From: Dendrophyllia cribrosa
Lineage: Eukaryota; Cnidaria; Anthozoa; Scleractinia; Dendrophylliidae
Direction: 5' to 3'
Assembly (NCBI GenBank): GCA_024195265.1
Contig: JAJLRJ010000001.1
Span: 50,894,672-50,958,671 of the forward strand
DNA: 64,000 nucleotides
Part shown: piece after piece, positions 44,155 to 59,100 of the stretch
Numbering within the stretch: position 1 is the first letter of the stretch
How the letters are laid out: each line of letters begins with the position of its first letter
Notes under the pieces: generated by a model
The model's database searches: none
What the model saw: the letters and a program-made list of their open reading frames with translations, nothing else
Told to the model about the DNA's origin: nothing
Translations under genes and position numbers: made by a program

Positions 44155-47100
44155 ATGGCGGATGCGGCGGTGAGTCCGAAAGACATCGCCATTATCTTCA
44201 AACGCTTGAAAACACTTCCTGATAATAAGGTAAAAATGCCCTTGATGAAAACAAGTTTATTCTGTGCTCTCGTTAGTTACTAAAATATCCTCTTTTGTTT
44301 TCAGACTTGCTTTGATTGCGGGCATAGCAATCCAACGTGGGCATCAGTTACTTACGGGGTATTTCTTTGCATTGACTGTTCGGCTGTTCACCGGTCGCTT
44401 GGAGTTCACTTATCGTTCATAAGGTAACGAACTAAATCTGTTATTTGTTATGCATTGATGTATCTTGTTCTAAGGGTAATTTCGAGAGGTAAAAACAAAA
44501 AAATCGTGATCAAGATTTTACTTGTTGTTCGTTGTTGCCTGCTCGCCGGAATCGAATAATCTTGTGGATTTCGATCATCTGTTCTAATCTTAACTTTAAA
44601 CGGCAGACGTTTCTTTAACGTTTTATTCAATTTTTACAGATCGACTCAACTGGATACAAATTGGACATGGCTACAGCTGAGAGCAATGCAAGTTGGCGGT
44701 AACGCGAAAGCGGTAAGACAAAAAAATATTGAATTAAATCTTATAACATAAAACCAGTACTTTAGCCACTTCACCCTTTATTCCTACGAGGCGTTTAAAA
44801 GATTAAGTATGGAAACGCTTTGGGATTGTTTTTAAGGATTGCTTCGTTTTATTCCATGTCCTCTCTCTAGGAGATCAACAGAAGACCATTACGTGTGCTA
44901 ATTTATATTCGAGAAGTGTTGATTTCTTGTTAAATCAAGCATAATGATTTGTTATCCTTATTGTCCTAAAATCACTGTTTCCTTCTCTTTTATCGGGAAA
45001 CTGACGTTACAGCACTGTAGATGCATCTATGGGTATCAACATCTTGGTTTTATTTGTTGCAAGTCAGCTGTTCGATTTTAACTTCATTTCTATTTTTTTC
45101 CTTTCTCCAAATCAATGACCTGTTGACCAGTCATAAAATTTAAATATTAATTTTTGGTGGAATCAATTTTTCGGAATCTTTGTGTTTATTTGTATGATCA
45201 GCCAGTTTCCTTGTTTGATAGGCAGTAGAGTTAAACATCAAAGTTAAAATGTCATGTAAACATTTATTTTCCTTGCAATATTCTTTGGTTACCATATTTT
45301 TTCATAGTTACAGACTGTAAATAATCCATGTTTAAACAGTTAAGGCTCCACTTAATATTATAATGTAGACTAGAAGCTGTGCATGCTCTGAATGGCAAAA
45401 AATTTGTGTTTTATTAGAGTATAAAGCATAGAAAAGAATATTTCATTGTTTTTGAAGTGCCTTCCCCAAGACAAAGCTGGAAGTTTGGGAGAAGCAAGAG
45501 TCTTTTACATTTAATTTTATGTAGAGATTTTCTGTAAACTATATGAGAATATCAAACAAGTGATTTTGCTGAATAGACAAGTGCGAATAGTCCAAATGCT
45601 TTCTAGGTTTTGCTTGCGATCTTTAATGTCTGTCATATTTTAGGACACTACTATACATGGTTTGGTCTTCTTGATTTGTTTTATCCTTGAGACAGCTATA
45701 CAGTCTCTTACGGGTCAAATACATGAGGTGCATATAATGCTAGGCTAGCCAGCCAGGATGGCTAGGGTCATTTTTTTTATTATACTGTAGGACTTCAGAG
45801 TCTAATGTACCTCTTTAAATGTATCATTACTCATGCGCGTAGCAGTATGAGTTATAAAATGGCCTCTGTTTTTATTTTATTTTGTGTCACGATTTTGCAT
45901 GCAAATATATGCATGCATATTTTAATTTATTTTTCCCAGTTTTCCGCTTTTCTCTCGGTCAACACAGTACCTATTTGACTTCCGGTTTTCAGAAATGATG
46001 TAAAGGGTAATGCCGCAAAAACAATGTCATGGAAGCGTAACACCATCATGCCACCAACCCCCAACCCACCCTACATAAATATTAGTATTCACATTACCTA
46101 TATATTAGGTTCCAATGAATCGCTGACTTCTTTGTGGTAGCCTTCTTCATAAAAGCAATAAAAAAAAAACGCAAATTACATAGCTAGGTATAAAGCATAA
46201 GAGATAATTTTTGGGAACATGCGGATCCTTATCGTCTTGTTGCTTTAGAAAAATTGCTTCTTTTCTTATGGTACATTGAAATATAAAACAAATGTTTCTT
46301 ACGCATGCGCACGACAAACATTTTCCGTCATTTGGTCTCATTGGTGTATAAGTCAGTCCTGCATTTCTCCCATCGAGGTGAACGTTGCTTTTATTCACAG
46401 CATACAACTTGAGGCCGAATTTATCGCGATTCTGAAAAACTAAGAGCTATTTTTAATCAAAGTTCTTCCGAGGCAAAAATGCCAAACATCGATCTCTCGC
46501 AATGGTAAGCATATTGTCAATTTATTCCCCCTTTTACTGCCGATTCTTTACAATGCCTGTGTCGAAGCAGTCCTCGCTGCCTGTGGTGAGTAATTTCAAC
46601 ACTTTTTAAAAGAAAGAACAATAGAAACACACAGCAAAACGGCATCGTTATTACAGCCCATCGGATTTAAAGAAATTTGGACTTTGGGACTGGACTTCTG
46701 TGGATTATGGACTGTGGAATGCATGTCATATTAATGTCGATTTTTACTGACTTCATTGCTTTTTTACATGTAAGTAGTTAAAAAGTTAGTTAAGCAATAA
46801 ATTAAATATTAAAAGCGAGTACAGAAAAATTGGTATCTTCGATCAACGCATCGCAGAGTCTCATGCGCATGAGTATAGGCTACATGTAGCCTCTTGTTTA
46901 GAAAGAAAGTGTTCATTTACTGGGCAGGTTTGCTCAGAAACAGTTTTTTAGATGGCCCAGTTACCCGAGCAGGCCTGGTCAATGTGATAGCATGGAAACA
47001 TCTCAGGCCAGGAAATTTCTCTTCCACTAACTCTCTTTCTATGGGAGAAGCCAGAATCATAGAGGAACTTGCGAATTGGACAAGAGGGGCTTACAGGAAT

Positions 47101-50100
47101 AATTAACTTCTTAGAAAGCAAGCGACTGAGGATGAGGCAGAGCCAGGATCCTGGCTAACTGTGATGGTCCTGTAGTCATGTAATAACAAAGTTAACTTTT
47201 GATGTGTTTAACCAATAAGCTGTGATATCAGCTAACTGAACCAGTCAAGCTCATGTTGTGTGTTCATTATACTATCAATCCAAAGTGTCCTTTGAAAATT
47301 TATGGCTTATATTACCGTTCATTCTAAGCTCAGCTTTAGTAATTTTTGTGTGGTTAACAAAGTTATGGTTAAGGTCTCTGGACCCTTAACCATAGTCAGC
47401 ATTCTCAGTTGAACCCATAACCCTTAACACCTGTGGGGGCTGTCACTAGTACATTTTGCGGCTGTGCAGTGAGTTTTTCAATACTAAGTCTTTTAAGGCC
47501 AACTGGCCATGCGTCATCTTGTTACATCTATGTATAGAAATGGAACAGCTGTAGAAAATTTTATTGACACCCAAATAGTACATGTACATCTATCTATATT
47601 TTAGATTCTTACATTGAGTCATTCTTTTTTTTCTTTCCACCAGTTTCTGCAATTGAAGTATTCAACTCTTGAAATGCCAACTGGGCCAATAAATTTCTCT
47701 GAGGTTCCGTTTTAATTACATGTAGTATCTATATTTTTTGTTTTCTCAGAATGCCTTCTTCAGACAACATAACCTTTCAACAGAGGACTCATGTGCCAAA
47801 TACAGAGGGTAAATCTAAATAAAATTCCTTCAGTTGTATTGTTTTTTTTTATACTAAATGTTTCTACCTTAGAGTACTGGGCTGAGTTGTTCAAAGGACA
47901 ATTAGCGCTAATCCAGGGTTAATTACCATGACAACTCATATGTTCTGTTGACAGTTAATCCAGGATTAGTGCTAATCAGGCTTTGAGTAACTCGTCCCTG
48001 GTCAAAACACCTTTTCTCCTAGAGAACTTATTTTGTTTTGTCAGGGATAAAAATTTGTCCATTTTTTGAATTTCTTTTCTAGTTTTCTAGTATGTGATCT
48101 CAAGGAGTCACTTCAACTGGTTGTGCAAAATTGCTTTATTTATGGTCAGCAACTTTCAGTAGTAATACTATTGAATAACCAATTTTTGATTACATTTTAA
48201 TGCCCAGGAGATTCATGTTTGTTTCAAATTGGAAAAGACGAGAGGTGATAATTATCTGGTGGATGAAAAAACAACATGAGAATAAACAAGTGTATTTTCA
48301 TGTACAGCATGTTACATGTATCTATTTTAGTTAACAAATTAATGATATAAATGCTGGTACACAGTGATTTTCAGGTTCACAGATGGCCGATTCAAAGACA
48401 TCATGTTTTTGTTAACATAACTTAATTTTTCCTCTCCTTGCTATTTTGCAGCCGCGTGGCACTGATGTACAGAGAGAAGCTGGCAACTCTTGCATCAAGA
48501 GCCTTGCAACAATATGGAACACAGGTAATCTTATTTGGCAGTTATATGTTGTTCTATGCTCCACTTAATCATGTTTGAGTTACTTTAAGGATTATACATG
48601 TACTGCCACCATAAATGTAAAATTTCATTTATCCAGTGCTGTTGATAATACTCTTAATTTGCATGTTTGTGTGCCAACTATCAAAGGGCTGGGTGCATAA
48701 CCGCTTTTTGTTTAATTTTAGGCCATTTTTTTAACACTGTATTGGAAGGGCTTGCGTCATTTGCTGATTTCATTGTTTAGAGAAACTCAAGGTTTTTGTT
48801 GCAAAAGATGCCACAAGGAAACACAGAGTTTTTTTGCATATATTTTTTCTTGAAAACAAAGCCAAAAACAGCAAAAAAAATTCAGAGCAATGTTGTGCAA
48901 TTACTAAGCCTTGCAGAAATTGAGACAAATCTGAGCAAAAAAAAAATGCCTAAAAGTCAATATAAGGCAGTTATGCATGCAGTCCTTCAATTACTTGTTT
49001 CAGTATATAGTCTGTAAATTTGATTTTACAAACTTAATCTGACTGATTGTGCCGATTGTTGATGTTGTTTGTGCTTTTGGTGGTGGAATGGAACAGTTTC
49101 TGTTGTGAAATCAATATTATTGATAAGTTCTCTTGCTATGTTTTTGAATATTTCAGCTACACATAGATGGGCATCATGGACCACAGTCTCCAAACTCCCC
49201 TGATCGCAAGGATCACGATTTTTTCAAGGAAGTAGAGAATCAGCCTTTTCCACAGACTGTCACTATACCAACAAATGGAAAGAATGGAAATGGCTCTGGT
49301 AAGTGTAATCAAGACGAGCTACTATAAAAACCATTACATACATACATATAACTTTATTTAAACTTGGATTTAGAATAGCTCGAAGGAGCTAGTATCTCCA
49401 TTAGGGGGGTACAAGTCTAAACCAGCTTGAAAGACATTTAAGGCCCATTTACCCTACAGAATAATAATTGGGGTAGCTCAGATAAGCATGGACAGGTAAT
49501 TGACAAGTCTCTTTTTTTGCCATGCCAAGCACAGTGAAAATCATGTCTTTATATGGGTGTTGCACTCAAGTTTTTGATCAGCATACACACACTACTAGTG
49601 TGCATGTGTGCCATTCATTCAAAATGGCGGGTTAATCTAGTCTAGATTTGTCTCAACCAGATTAACAGTACACCTTTTTGTTTTCAAGTACCGGCAGCAA
49701 TAGGCAAAACTGAATGGCTATGCCAACATTTTGCCATATGGTTACTTTTTTTTTACAGAAAATGATCTCAGCAAGAACATGGATGGTCTAAGTGTGTCTC
49801 CACCAAAGAATCAAGGTTGGTTAAACTTTACTCTTTAAATTACATGTTAGTAATACAATAATTTGATGTTGCCATGCTTAATTTATTGCACCTTTTCAGA
49901 GGCCCGTGTACCCACAATAGGAACAAGGAAGCCTGCCGCTTCTAAGAAGAAAGGGGTAAGTCTAAGATAAGGCATAACTTGGCCATGATGTCATGAACTT
50001 GGCCCCTGATGACATAGCTTGGTTAATATTTGGTAGATTGTATGAATTTTTTTCACCAAAATCTTGGTAATGATCTGTTCATTGAAAGATATAATTTACT

Positions 50101-53100
50101 ACCCCGATAACCTTTTTATTTATATATTTATTTTCTTAGATTTCCATAATCTCGCATTTATCTATGCACTGATCTAACTGTGAAATAAGTTATAGTTAAG
50201 GTGTTTACATGTGTCTAACATATAAAAAGATTAGGTAGTTATTCAAGCATATTTTTAAACTCATGTCTGTGAAGGTGATAACTTCCTTAATATATATAAT
50301 ATGATTTATAAAACACAGTGATGACTATTTTCAAATGGTATGAAAACATATTATTTAACTCTTATGGAACTAATGAATATTGATCAGTTAGTTTATGTAT
50401 GGCTTATAGACTGCATGTGTTGCATAGCAGTCTTCTCTACTCTACTCTTCTTTACTTGATTCGACTTGACTCATCTCTACCCGACTCAACTCTACTAAAC
50501 ACCGCTCTGCCTCACTCAACTCCACTGCACTGCACTGCACTTGGCTACACTAGGTTCAACTCTAAACTGCTCATCTCAGTGTAACTCAACTCTAATCTAC
50601 TCTACACTAACTTGCTATGGAGCTGGTAGAGGTCTGAGAAACAAATCTACAAATAATTTATATTCAAGAGTGGGACACATTTCCGTATGGCTGCTTGTGA
50701 CTATGTTGTTCTAACACAGTATTTTCTGTTCTGTTTTTGCAGCTTGGAGCAAAAAAGGGAGGACTGGGAGCTACCAAGGTCTGTTTAAGTTATTAATTTT
50801 CCTTACTGATTGCTATACAGTACTTTAGACCATTGTGCCTTTTGAGATAACATTATTTTGCAAAATTTTCAGAAACAAGCATGCCACAAGACTAGGGGTG
50901 ATTATTGAGGGAAATTTTACTATAATTGCAATAGTATGATGATAGTTGGGGCACTATTGCGATATTATAGCTGCAATGGTTGGATCAGTATTGCAATAGT
51001 AAAAAGTAAAAACCAGACTTATGAAGACTGTATTTTTCTTCCGCCATGATTGATGATTGTTTTGGTGCGCCTAATCTTGTCGGCTAGGCGGAACGAATCG
51101 AGAAAAGTGTCGGTGCCAAATCTGCGCCATCTTGAAACGTCACAATAGTATCCAGCATGCTTAGCGCGTCGTCTAAGCGGAACGAATCGAGAAATTATTC
51201 ACATGTGAATAATCTATTTGTCTTGATTTAGTTTCGGATATTTTCCCGATTTTGGAATCGTACGGCTCAATATTTCAATGCCTAGTAAAAGTATGCAGTG
51301 GAAAAATTGGACGAAGGTTCTTCTCCGGACCAAGTAAGTTGTTGGGTCTCTTTGGAATCAAGGAAGAAGTTACAGATTTTCCTCGCTACCGTTCTGGTAT
51401 GTTTTGAATGTTCTATCTTGATTTTGCTGTGGTTCTCTGCCTGATTTGGGAAGCTTTCACCTAAATACCGACGTCGTTCTTCGCGATGTTCTACGGTATG
51501 GTGCAATTCGCTTTATATGTCTTGTAGCAATAATTTACTGACCGGCCGCGCCAGGCGAACGCAGATTAACTTTACAGTGCTCGAAATTGCGCCTGTATCG
51601 GGCGCATTTGCGACATAAGATTTCGCAGTTTTGTGACTAAAATTTGTCTAGCTAATAAAGGAATTATATTTAACAGTCTTGTGTCTTACTTGCAATTGGT
51701 AGTTGTAATTTTATCCAAAAAATCTTGCGAAATTCACGTTGAATGTTGCGTGACTTAAACGTCAATTTCATGCTCCATTAACGCGGTGTCCAAGAACAGG
51801 CTTTCTCAGAAATTTCTCATTTCAGGTTCCGGTATTAGTACATGTACTGAGGAGTATGATTTCAGAATCGGAGAAATAACCGAAATGAAATCAAGACAAA
51901 TATACTATTTATATGTTGGAAAAATCTGAGACCTTTCGGAGTACACAGCACGGCAGGATTTTGCCCGATTCCACGGCGATAGCGTGAATTTGTTTGATGA
52001 CGGCCCGGCGTTTTTGCCTGCGTGACATATCTCGCGACATAGCCCTTTTGAACAGTGGCTGAATTAATTTATGAAACTGAGGTACTAATCTTGTCTGCTA
52101 GGCAGAACGAATCGAGAAAAGTGTCGGTACCAAATCTGCGCCATCTTGAAACGTCTTGATACTAGCACTATCTGATAATTGAGCGTTATGAATAAAATTT
52201 GTTTGTCTCCGCAGATATTCGCTTGGGAGAGAGCAATGAAAATTTCTGGACTTCATTCAAAACAGATCAAAATAACTACTGCAGCTAATACCAGGGATTC
52301 TGACAGGGTGCGCGGGTGCGGGACCGCACAATTCGGTCAAACCCGCACAATTCTTAAAAATCTGCACAATCCCGCACAATACTGAAATATTCGCTTAAAA
52401 TTTTAATTAAATCAGGTATTTCTATTGATTACCAAGATTTCAAGAAACGTTTTAGGCTATTTTCAGCCCATTTTCCTTCCAAACAATCGAGAAATCCCTC
52501 GCTTTCCTCGAACAGTTCGAGTGGATCGATATAAAAACAACAAGGCATTCTCTTCGTCGTCCTGGGAACTAGTCCAAGTTTTACTTCTTTCCGACTTCTT
52601 ACAGAATTTTTCGCGTCGCTTTTTAGTTGTCGTTTTCCAGACATTATGTCGTTTTTTTTTAGCAGCCGAAGAAGAAACACCGAAGAATTATGTACCCAGT
52701 CGCGCCGAAATGAATGTCACTCTGTCTGAATTATTTTCACAAAGAACTGATCACGTTTGCGAATCGACAAACAAACTAGTAAAGCGCTGGAACTTCGGAT
52801 TGATAGGAGAAAATTATTAAGTTCTGATCAGAATACTGGATTTGATTTTTTCAATCAAGTGAAAGACGTTTTCATTCAAGAAAATGCAAAACAAACATGC
52901 TCTCAAATTACATTTAGCACGCAATTTGCATACATCTCGAGGTTGTGTTTTTGCAGCAAACTTTCGAAGAAATTGCGTGAACCTTTAATGGAAATAATTC
53001 ACACTAAATAAAATGTACGGATTTTTCATAAAGGAACTCGCTCAGATCGGAAACATTTTATTTAGAGGTGGTATTTCGGTTTTACCGGATTGAGTTCATC

Positions 53101-56100
53101 GTGTCACGCAATGTGAATTTGTTGAAACAAATAAACTTTGGTGAAGAAAAACAGCCGCAAATTGGCGATTGCTGGGTACATTTTAATCCCCAAAGTAAAA
53201 CATCTATTTTTATTTTTCACTTATGCAGAATTTCCTCCCTGTCGTATTTTTTGGCTAGAACACTGGTGATTGAATATTTGGTTGGTCACAGGATTGCGCA
53301 ATCCCGCACAATTTCCCGCACAATCGAAGTTATTTCCCGCACAATTTGCCCCAAAACTCCCGCACAATTTTAGTTTTTTTCCCGCACCCTGTCAGAATCC
53401 CTGTAATACTGTTTGCGTACGTGACCTACATGTAGCTTGACCGGCCTTGAGATCGACAAACCCAATATTGTATAGTTTTTCTTATTCGCTTGGGAGAGAG
53501 CAATGAAAATTTCTGGACTTCATTCAAAACAGATCAAAATAACTGCTGCAGCTTATGCTGTTTGCGTACGCAACCTACATGTAGCTTGACCTCGAGCTTG
53601 CTTGCGCGTGCTATTATAAATTACGTTACAGCATTAAAGTGCCCCTGTGATCAAATTTTTGATTTTCATTTTTTTACATTTTCGTGTACTATTAGACTTT
53701 CTTACTCTTCTTTCCAAACTTTAATCCATTACGAACATCAGAAGTCATTTTATTTTAACATTTATTTCCGAGAATTTACGGCCGCCATTAATCAACCTTG
53801 TTCCAAGGCTTGGTTGCGAATGGGAGAAAGTGATTCGCAACCAAGCCTTGGAACAAGGTTGATTAATGGCGGCCGTAAATTCTCGGAAATAAATGTTAAA
53901 ATAAAATGACTTCTGATGTTCGTAATGGATTAGTAAAGAAGAGTAAGAAAGTCTAATTGTACACGAAAATGTAAAAAAATGAAAATCAAAAATTTGATCA
54001 CAGGGGCACTTTAAAAGCACAGTACTTTCGTAGAAGAGAGGAAAATACGACAACTTTTGGGTTGATTTCACAGCAATCAGCCCCGGAGAAGAACCTTCGT
54101 CCATGCTTAACTGATTAAACATATGCTGAATACAACTTCTAGACCAACTTCTTGTAGACGTTGAGATACTGACATGTACTGAGGCGTATCATTTCAGAAT
54201 TGGAGAAATATAAACCGAAATGAAATCAAGACAAATATACTATTTATATGTCGGAAAAATCTGAGATCTTTCAGAGTACACAGCACAGCATAATTGAAGG
54301 ATTTTTGCCCGATTCCACGGCGATAGCGTGAATTTGTTTGACGTCGGCCCGACGTTTTTGCCTGCGTGACATATCTCGTGACATAGCCCCTGAAACTGAG
54401 GTACTACGTAAGTGAAGACGAGGTGCCACGGGATAAGGAGACGCACTATAATCTATGATTACTACTAGTTTAATTTTATTCATTATATATTTTAATCAAG
54501 GGTGCAATAAGTATAATGCAGTCGAAATGCGTTTGTTTTTTGCCCACTATTGAGACTATCGATGGTCAGGTCAAACTATTGCGATTGTTATCGGTAGTTG
54601 ATTTTACTATTGATATCACGATATATCAATAGTTCGACGTATCGTTACACCTCTACACAAGACAGAGGTTGTTGATGGAGGGGCAGGAGCCCCCCAGGTC
54701 CTTAAACTGTAGTCCATACATTTTAAGTCTGTAGATGAAATCCTAATGTGTCAAGATTGAATTTAGTGCAACTGAGCAGTACTTATAATATACTTACTTA
54801 TAATGGTATGATTACATGTAGTTTCCATACTGAAATGAGCTCCTTTTTTTCCTGAAGGTGAAGACAAACTTCAGTGAGTTGGAATCAAGAGCCCAGCAGA
54901 TGGACAAAGACAAGGAGAAGGCAGCGCTTATGGATGTCAAAGAAGCAGAAGCAGAACTTATCTCACCAAACCTGGCATACAATCCCACCAACTTCAAGAA
55001 AGAGGAGGAGAAGCTACGACACAGTGATCCCAAGAAAGCAGCCCAGCTAGAGCGTCTAGGGATGGGCATGGGCGGGGCTAAGAGGGGTACTACCCCGTCT
55101 GGCAGAGGTCACTCTGCATCTGCTGCCATGGCGACTGTAGAACAAGTGAGGCCCACAAGCACGCAGCCTTCCTTTGCTGACAAGCTCAGAGTTTCTTCAA
55201 ACTCAAATATGGATTTCTTTGACAAGTAAGCACGCCCTTGATGATCAATTTGTTATAGATAGGAACACATGTGGTGAAATAAAAAATAAATATAATCTCT
55301 GTGGTCCTTTGCAGGATCATTGTCAAACACACAGAAATTAATGTTGCGCTAACTTACATTAGGGTCAAGCAAAAAGTGATACAAGAATACTAGTGAATGA
55401 ACAAAATGCAATGAAAGTGCTAAAATTAAAACAAAAATTGATATTTGAAGTGTTGTTGTATTTTGTTGGTATTCTAACATGCCTTGTATCACCTTGGCTT
55501 GTTTCTGAACATTTCACAATGGCTCTGCAATAGAACCAAAATATCATGTTTACCTGGTTGTTGTAAATATTATTTCCTTGCTTAAATTGCTTATATTTTA
55601 TGTTAGCAAGTTGTTTTCCAGGGTATTTTTTGTGTTATATTTCCTACTTTTGGCAGTGGGAAAAGGTTTCTGAAACATTAATTATAGTGGAATCTTTATT
55701 GATAGTCACCGACATCTCTTCTTCTATTTCTCTTGCCAAGTGATATTTTTTTTATCTTTATATTTGTTGTGGTTCAAATTTTTCTTTGGTTTAAATTTTT
55801 TTAAACCAGTTTGATTTTTGTTTTCCTTTGTCTCAGAATATGGTAATCAATCTGAGACAAAAGAAAATAAAAATTAAACCGGTTTAAAAAAATTTAAACC
55901 AAAGAAAAATTTGAACCACAACATATTCATCCGTATATTCCTTAGTACACAGTTTCTTAAATGCAACTAACCTGTGATCTGTTGCATTTCCCTTCTAGCT
56001 ATGGCATGGATGGGACAAGTTTTACTGAACCACCACCAATGTAAGTATTCTTCAGTCATCAGACCTTTAAGGAAACTCATGTACTCACTGTCCTTGTTGT

Positions 56101-59100
56101 TGTTTTTGTTCTTTGTCTATGCTTGGCTCACAAAATGACTAAATATGCATGTATGCCAATCCAATTTATTTTCTCCATTCTTTTGAGATAGTTGCTGCTC
56201 CATTTATCATATTGAGCACAGTAATAAATACATTAATATTATCTGCCTTTTTTCTCCAGGTATGACAGTCCATTTGGATCAAGCTCATGGGACAGAGATA
56301 GAGATAGGTATATGGCATGCTTTACATCATATCATGTAATATATCAAACACAAAGAAGAGTTTTTCATCAGGATATCTAAACACTATCTAACCAACTTCG
56401 AGGTGTTTGGACACTTAATGAAACACTCTTTCGAGTGTTTGATAAAGCTTCTCAAAACATTAATAATTCTTGAAAAAAATTCAAAGCAAAAGTTTACCAA
56501 ATTGTATGATAATTGAAGGGTTCGGGGCATATCCAGCCTATGTTGCTTTTTGAGCGTTTTACTTTTTTTTCTTGCTCTTCCCTGACCGGCGCCAACGACA
56601 TGAACGAAAATGCCGTTATTTACGCGCGCCTGGTACGTTATCGATCGCGAGCTTGCTACGGCAAACACATCGTCTGTAGCGTGTGTATGAGCCAATATGT
56701 TTAAGGCCCGTCCGGTGATTGAAGGACATCATTAAGTCCGGAAATCCGTAAGTCTCTAGCACCTCTCAAAGAAATGAGTCGTGTTTCTTGCCTAAATCTC
56801 TATTTCACGCTCGAAGGTGAAAATAGACGTTGGTGGACAAGGCGAGCCGGCGGGAAAGTCAGGAATCACTTCGGATCAGAAAAGGGGCAGCGTTGTGAGT
56901 TGTGGGCCATTTCCCATCTCGTGCCGTAGTCGAAATGCCCGATATCCGAAGTGCTTCGAGACTTCTAATATTTTCCGTATTTTGTTTGGCGGACATTCCG
57001 TTTTCGTTTTCGCCATTGATATCCCGACATGCTTTGCGACAGTGGCAGATAGGTTGGCTTTGCGTGGTCGCGCGGGAGATTGAAATACAGCATTGGGCAG
57101 CTCAAAGTGAGTTCTTGCGGCCGGGTGAAATTCAGCAAGGCGGGCAAAGACTATGAGCCGGCAGCGGAGGACCAGGAGTGCTTCCTAAAGGAGGTCCGTA
57201 ACGATAAGGGAGATGGCGCGAATCTAAGTGGCTGACTATCGGTGATAAAAATGAAGCGATTTTGAGGGAATGAACTTCGGGATTTATTTTTCTTGAGCGG
57301 GATTCAGCGGTACGGGCCCAAACTTGGCCATCTGAAGTGAAAAATCAGCGTAAAATCGAGAAATTCGGGTAAACCTTGGGATTCATTTTTTCGAGCGGGA
57401 TTCAGCGGGAGACATGCAGATTTTATTTTTTGCATACGTTAATTCTCGAAAACGACAGGAAAAAACAACAGAAAAAAATCTAAACAATGTTTTGCAATGA
57501 ATTTGTAGTTCACATGCCAAAAATGGACAAATCTGAGCGAGAAAAATAAAAAACGACCTCAAAAGCAACATAGGCTGGATATGCCCCCAGCCCTTCAATT
57601 AGGATCACATATCCACACCTCCTTCACGATAATCATTGCTTTTGTTTTCTCGTCATGAATTATTAATGAGTTTGAGAAGTAATATGTTGAGGAAGAGTGT
57701 TTCATCAGGATTTCCAAACAGCGAGAAGTGGTTGAAAACACAAGGCATAGCCAAGGTTTTTTCATTTCTAGTTGTTTGGATACCTCGTGAAACACTGCCC
57801 AAGAGTGCCAAAGAACAAAATTCAAGAAAAAAAAACAAATTTCATTTTGTAAAATATCGAAAAAGGAATGGTACCATGCAAAAGTACTGCTGAAGAGGTT
57901 TCATTTGAATGGTCACACCATAGGGTTTTGTCCACAGACTCAAAAGTTAGAACTGCACTACATGTCTCTATAACTGACTTTGGCAGTGAAAAGGTTAAAT
58001 ACAGAGAAAACGAAGGAATATAATCACCAAAATCTATGCTAATTAAGATTGGGTTTTGATTTTCTTCGTCAAACTTGATGAATTATTAATGAGTTTGAGA
58101 AGGTTATATACCAAATGTATTTAGGACCTTCTGATTACGAAGTCTCGATCCTGAAGTCTCAATCTCAGTCGTCATCATGTCTCTGGATCATGGAGAATAA
58201 TACTAGCTTTTGCTGTCCCACAAAGTCTCAAATTCACCTGTTGCCACCATCCATTCTGAAGGAGGAGGAGCAAACAGACCACAACACTGTAATATTTGTG
58301 GCCTCCTGCTCACAAACGGTGTCATAGTTTCCTTATTGACCCCTTTCAATGTTAATCTGTGAAGATCAAGGAGACAAGGCCAACAGCTTTATGTCACTGC
58401 CCAAGGTTGTGATCATCTGACCTGACACAAGTTTCTTTCTGCACAGTTTCTTTCAGTGTTGGTGATCTGGCAGGGATTTGTATACTTGTAGCGTTTCTTG
58501 GTTCAATTATTCACCGTAGTTTCTGGTCAAGATATCAACCACAGTGACCACTTGTTTGTTTTGTTCTCTTTCCCTTGTTGTGTTCGTTGTGAATAGCTTA
58601 GGTTATCTGTCTATTTTTTTAAATTGCCATTCTTGTGCAAGCTTTGTTCCTCAACACTATTTTGGTCATTGTGGTCAATCTCAAGAAATGCTACACATTT
58701 GGTGATTTGAACCCATGACCTCCGCATTGCAGTCTGGTACCCAACTAATTGAGCTAGGCAGCATTTCAACATTTTACTCAGCAAATGCTGGAGATTTTTC
58801 AATAAGTAACATTGTTTGATGTCCAGCCCTTGCAAGATGTTTTGTAGTATGCAGTAGGCAAAATTGCATTGTTAAGGAAGCAGCAAATTATTGAATGCAG
58901 GTGTCAAAATTGCCAGCTTCCGGCACATATTGAGACGACTGTGTATTGATTAAGTTTTAAAATGTAACAATGAGTGTTATAAACTAATAATTTTGTTTTG
59001 TTTGTGTCTTTTAATGTTCAGAGATGAAATGAGCTCATTCTCCAGTGAAAGGAGGTCAAGCCGTGAAGAAAGGTGAAGTATTTCAGCCTAGTGGTATCTC

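Larger units (their letters stand above)
50893..54655. mobile_element. 3.76 kb composite hAT-like element
   Basis: An exact 8-bp target duplication, CACAAGAC, lies at 50885-50892 and 54656-54663. The ends are TAGGGGTGATTATTG on the left and, reading inward from the right, TAGAGGTGTAACGATA; both match the C/TAGRGGTG start of hAT elements. Just inside, both ends are rich in CAATAGT/ACTATTG words. There is no transposase frame. The interior holds a duplicated block (about 51840-52085 and 54165-54400), a repeated 65-base phrase (52221 and 53486), a nested TIR element and a large palindrome. It lies in ARFGAP2/3 intron 9. Confidence 0.85.

Noticed and set aside
53490..54122. Two ORFs of 139 and 125 residues sharing the same peptide on opposite strands
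   Set aside because: The identity arises because both cross the 380-bp palindrome. They are not two related genes.
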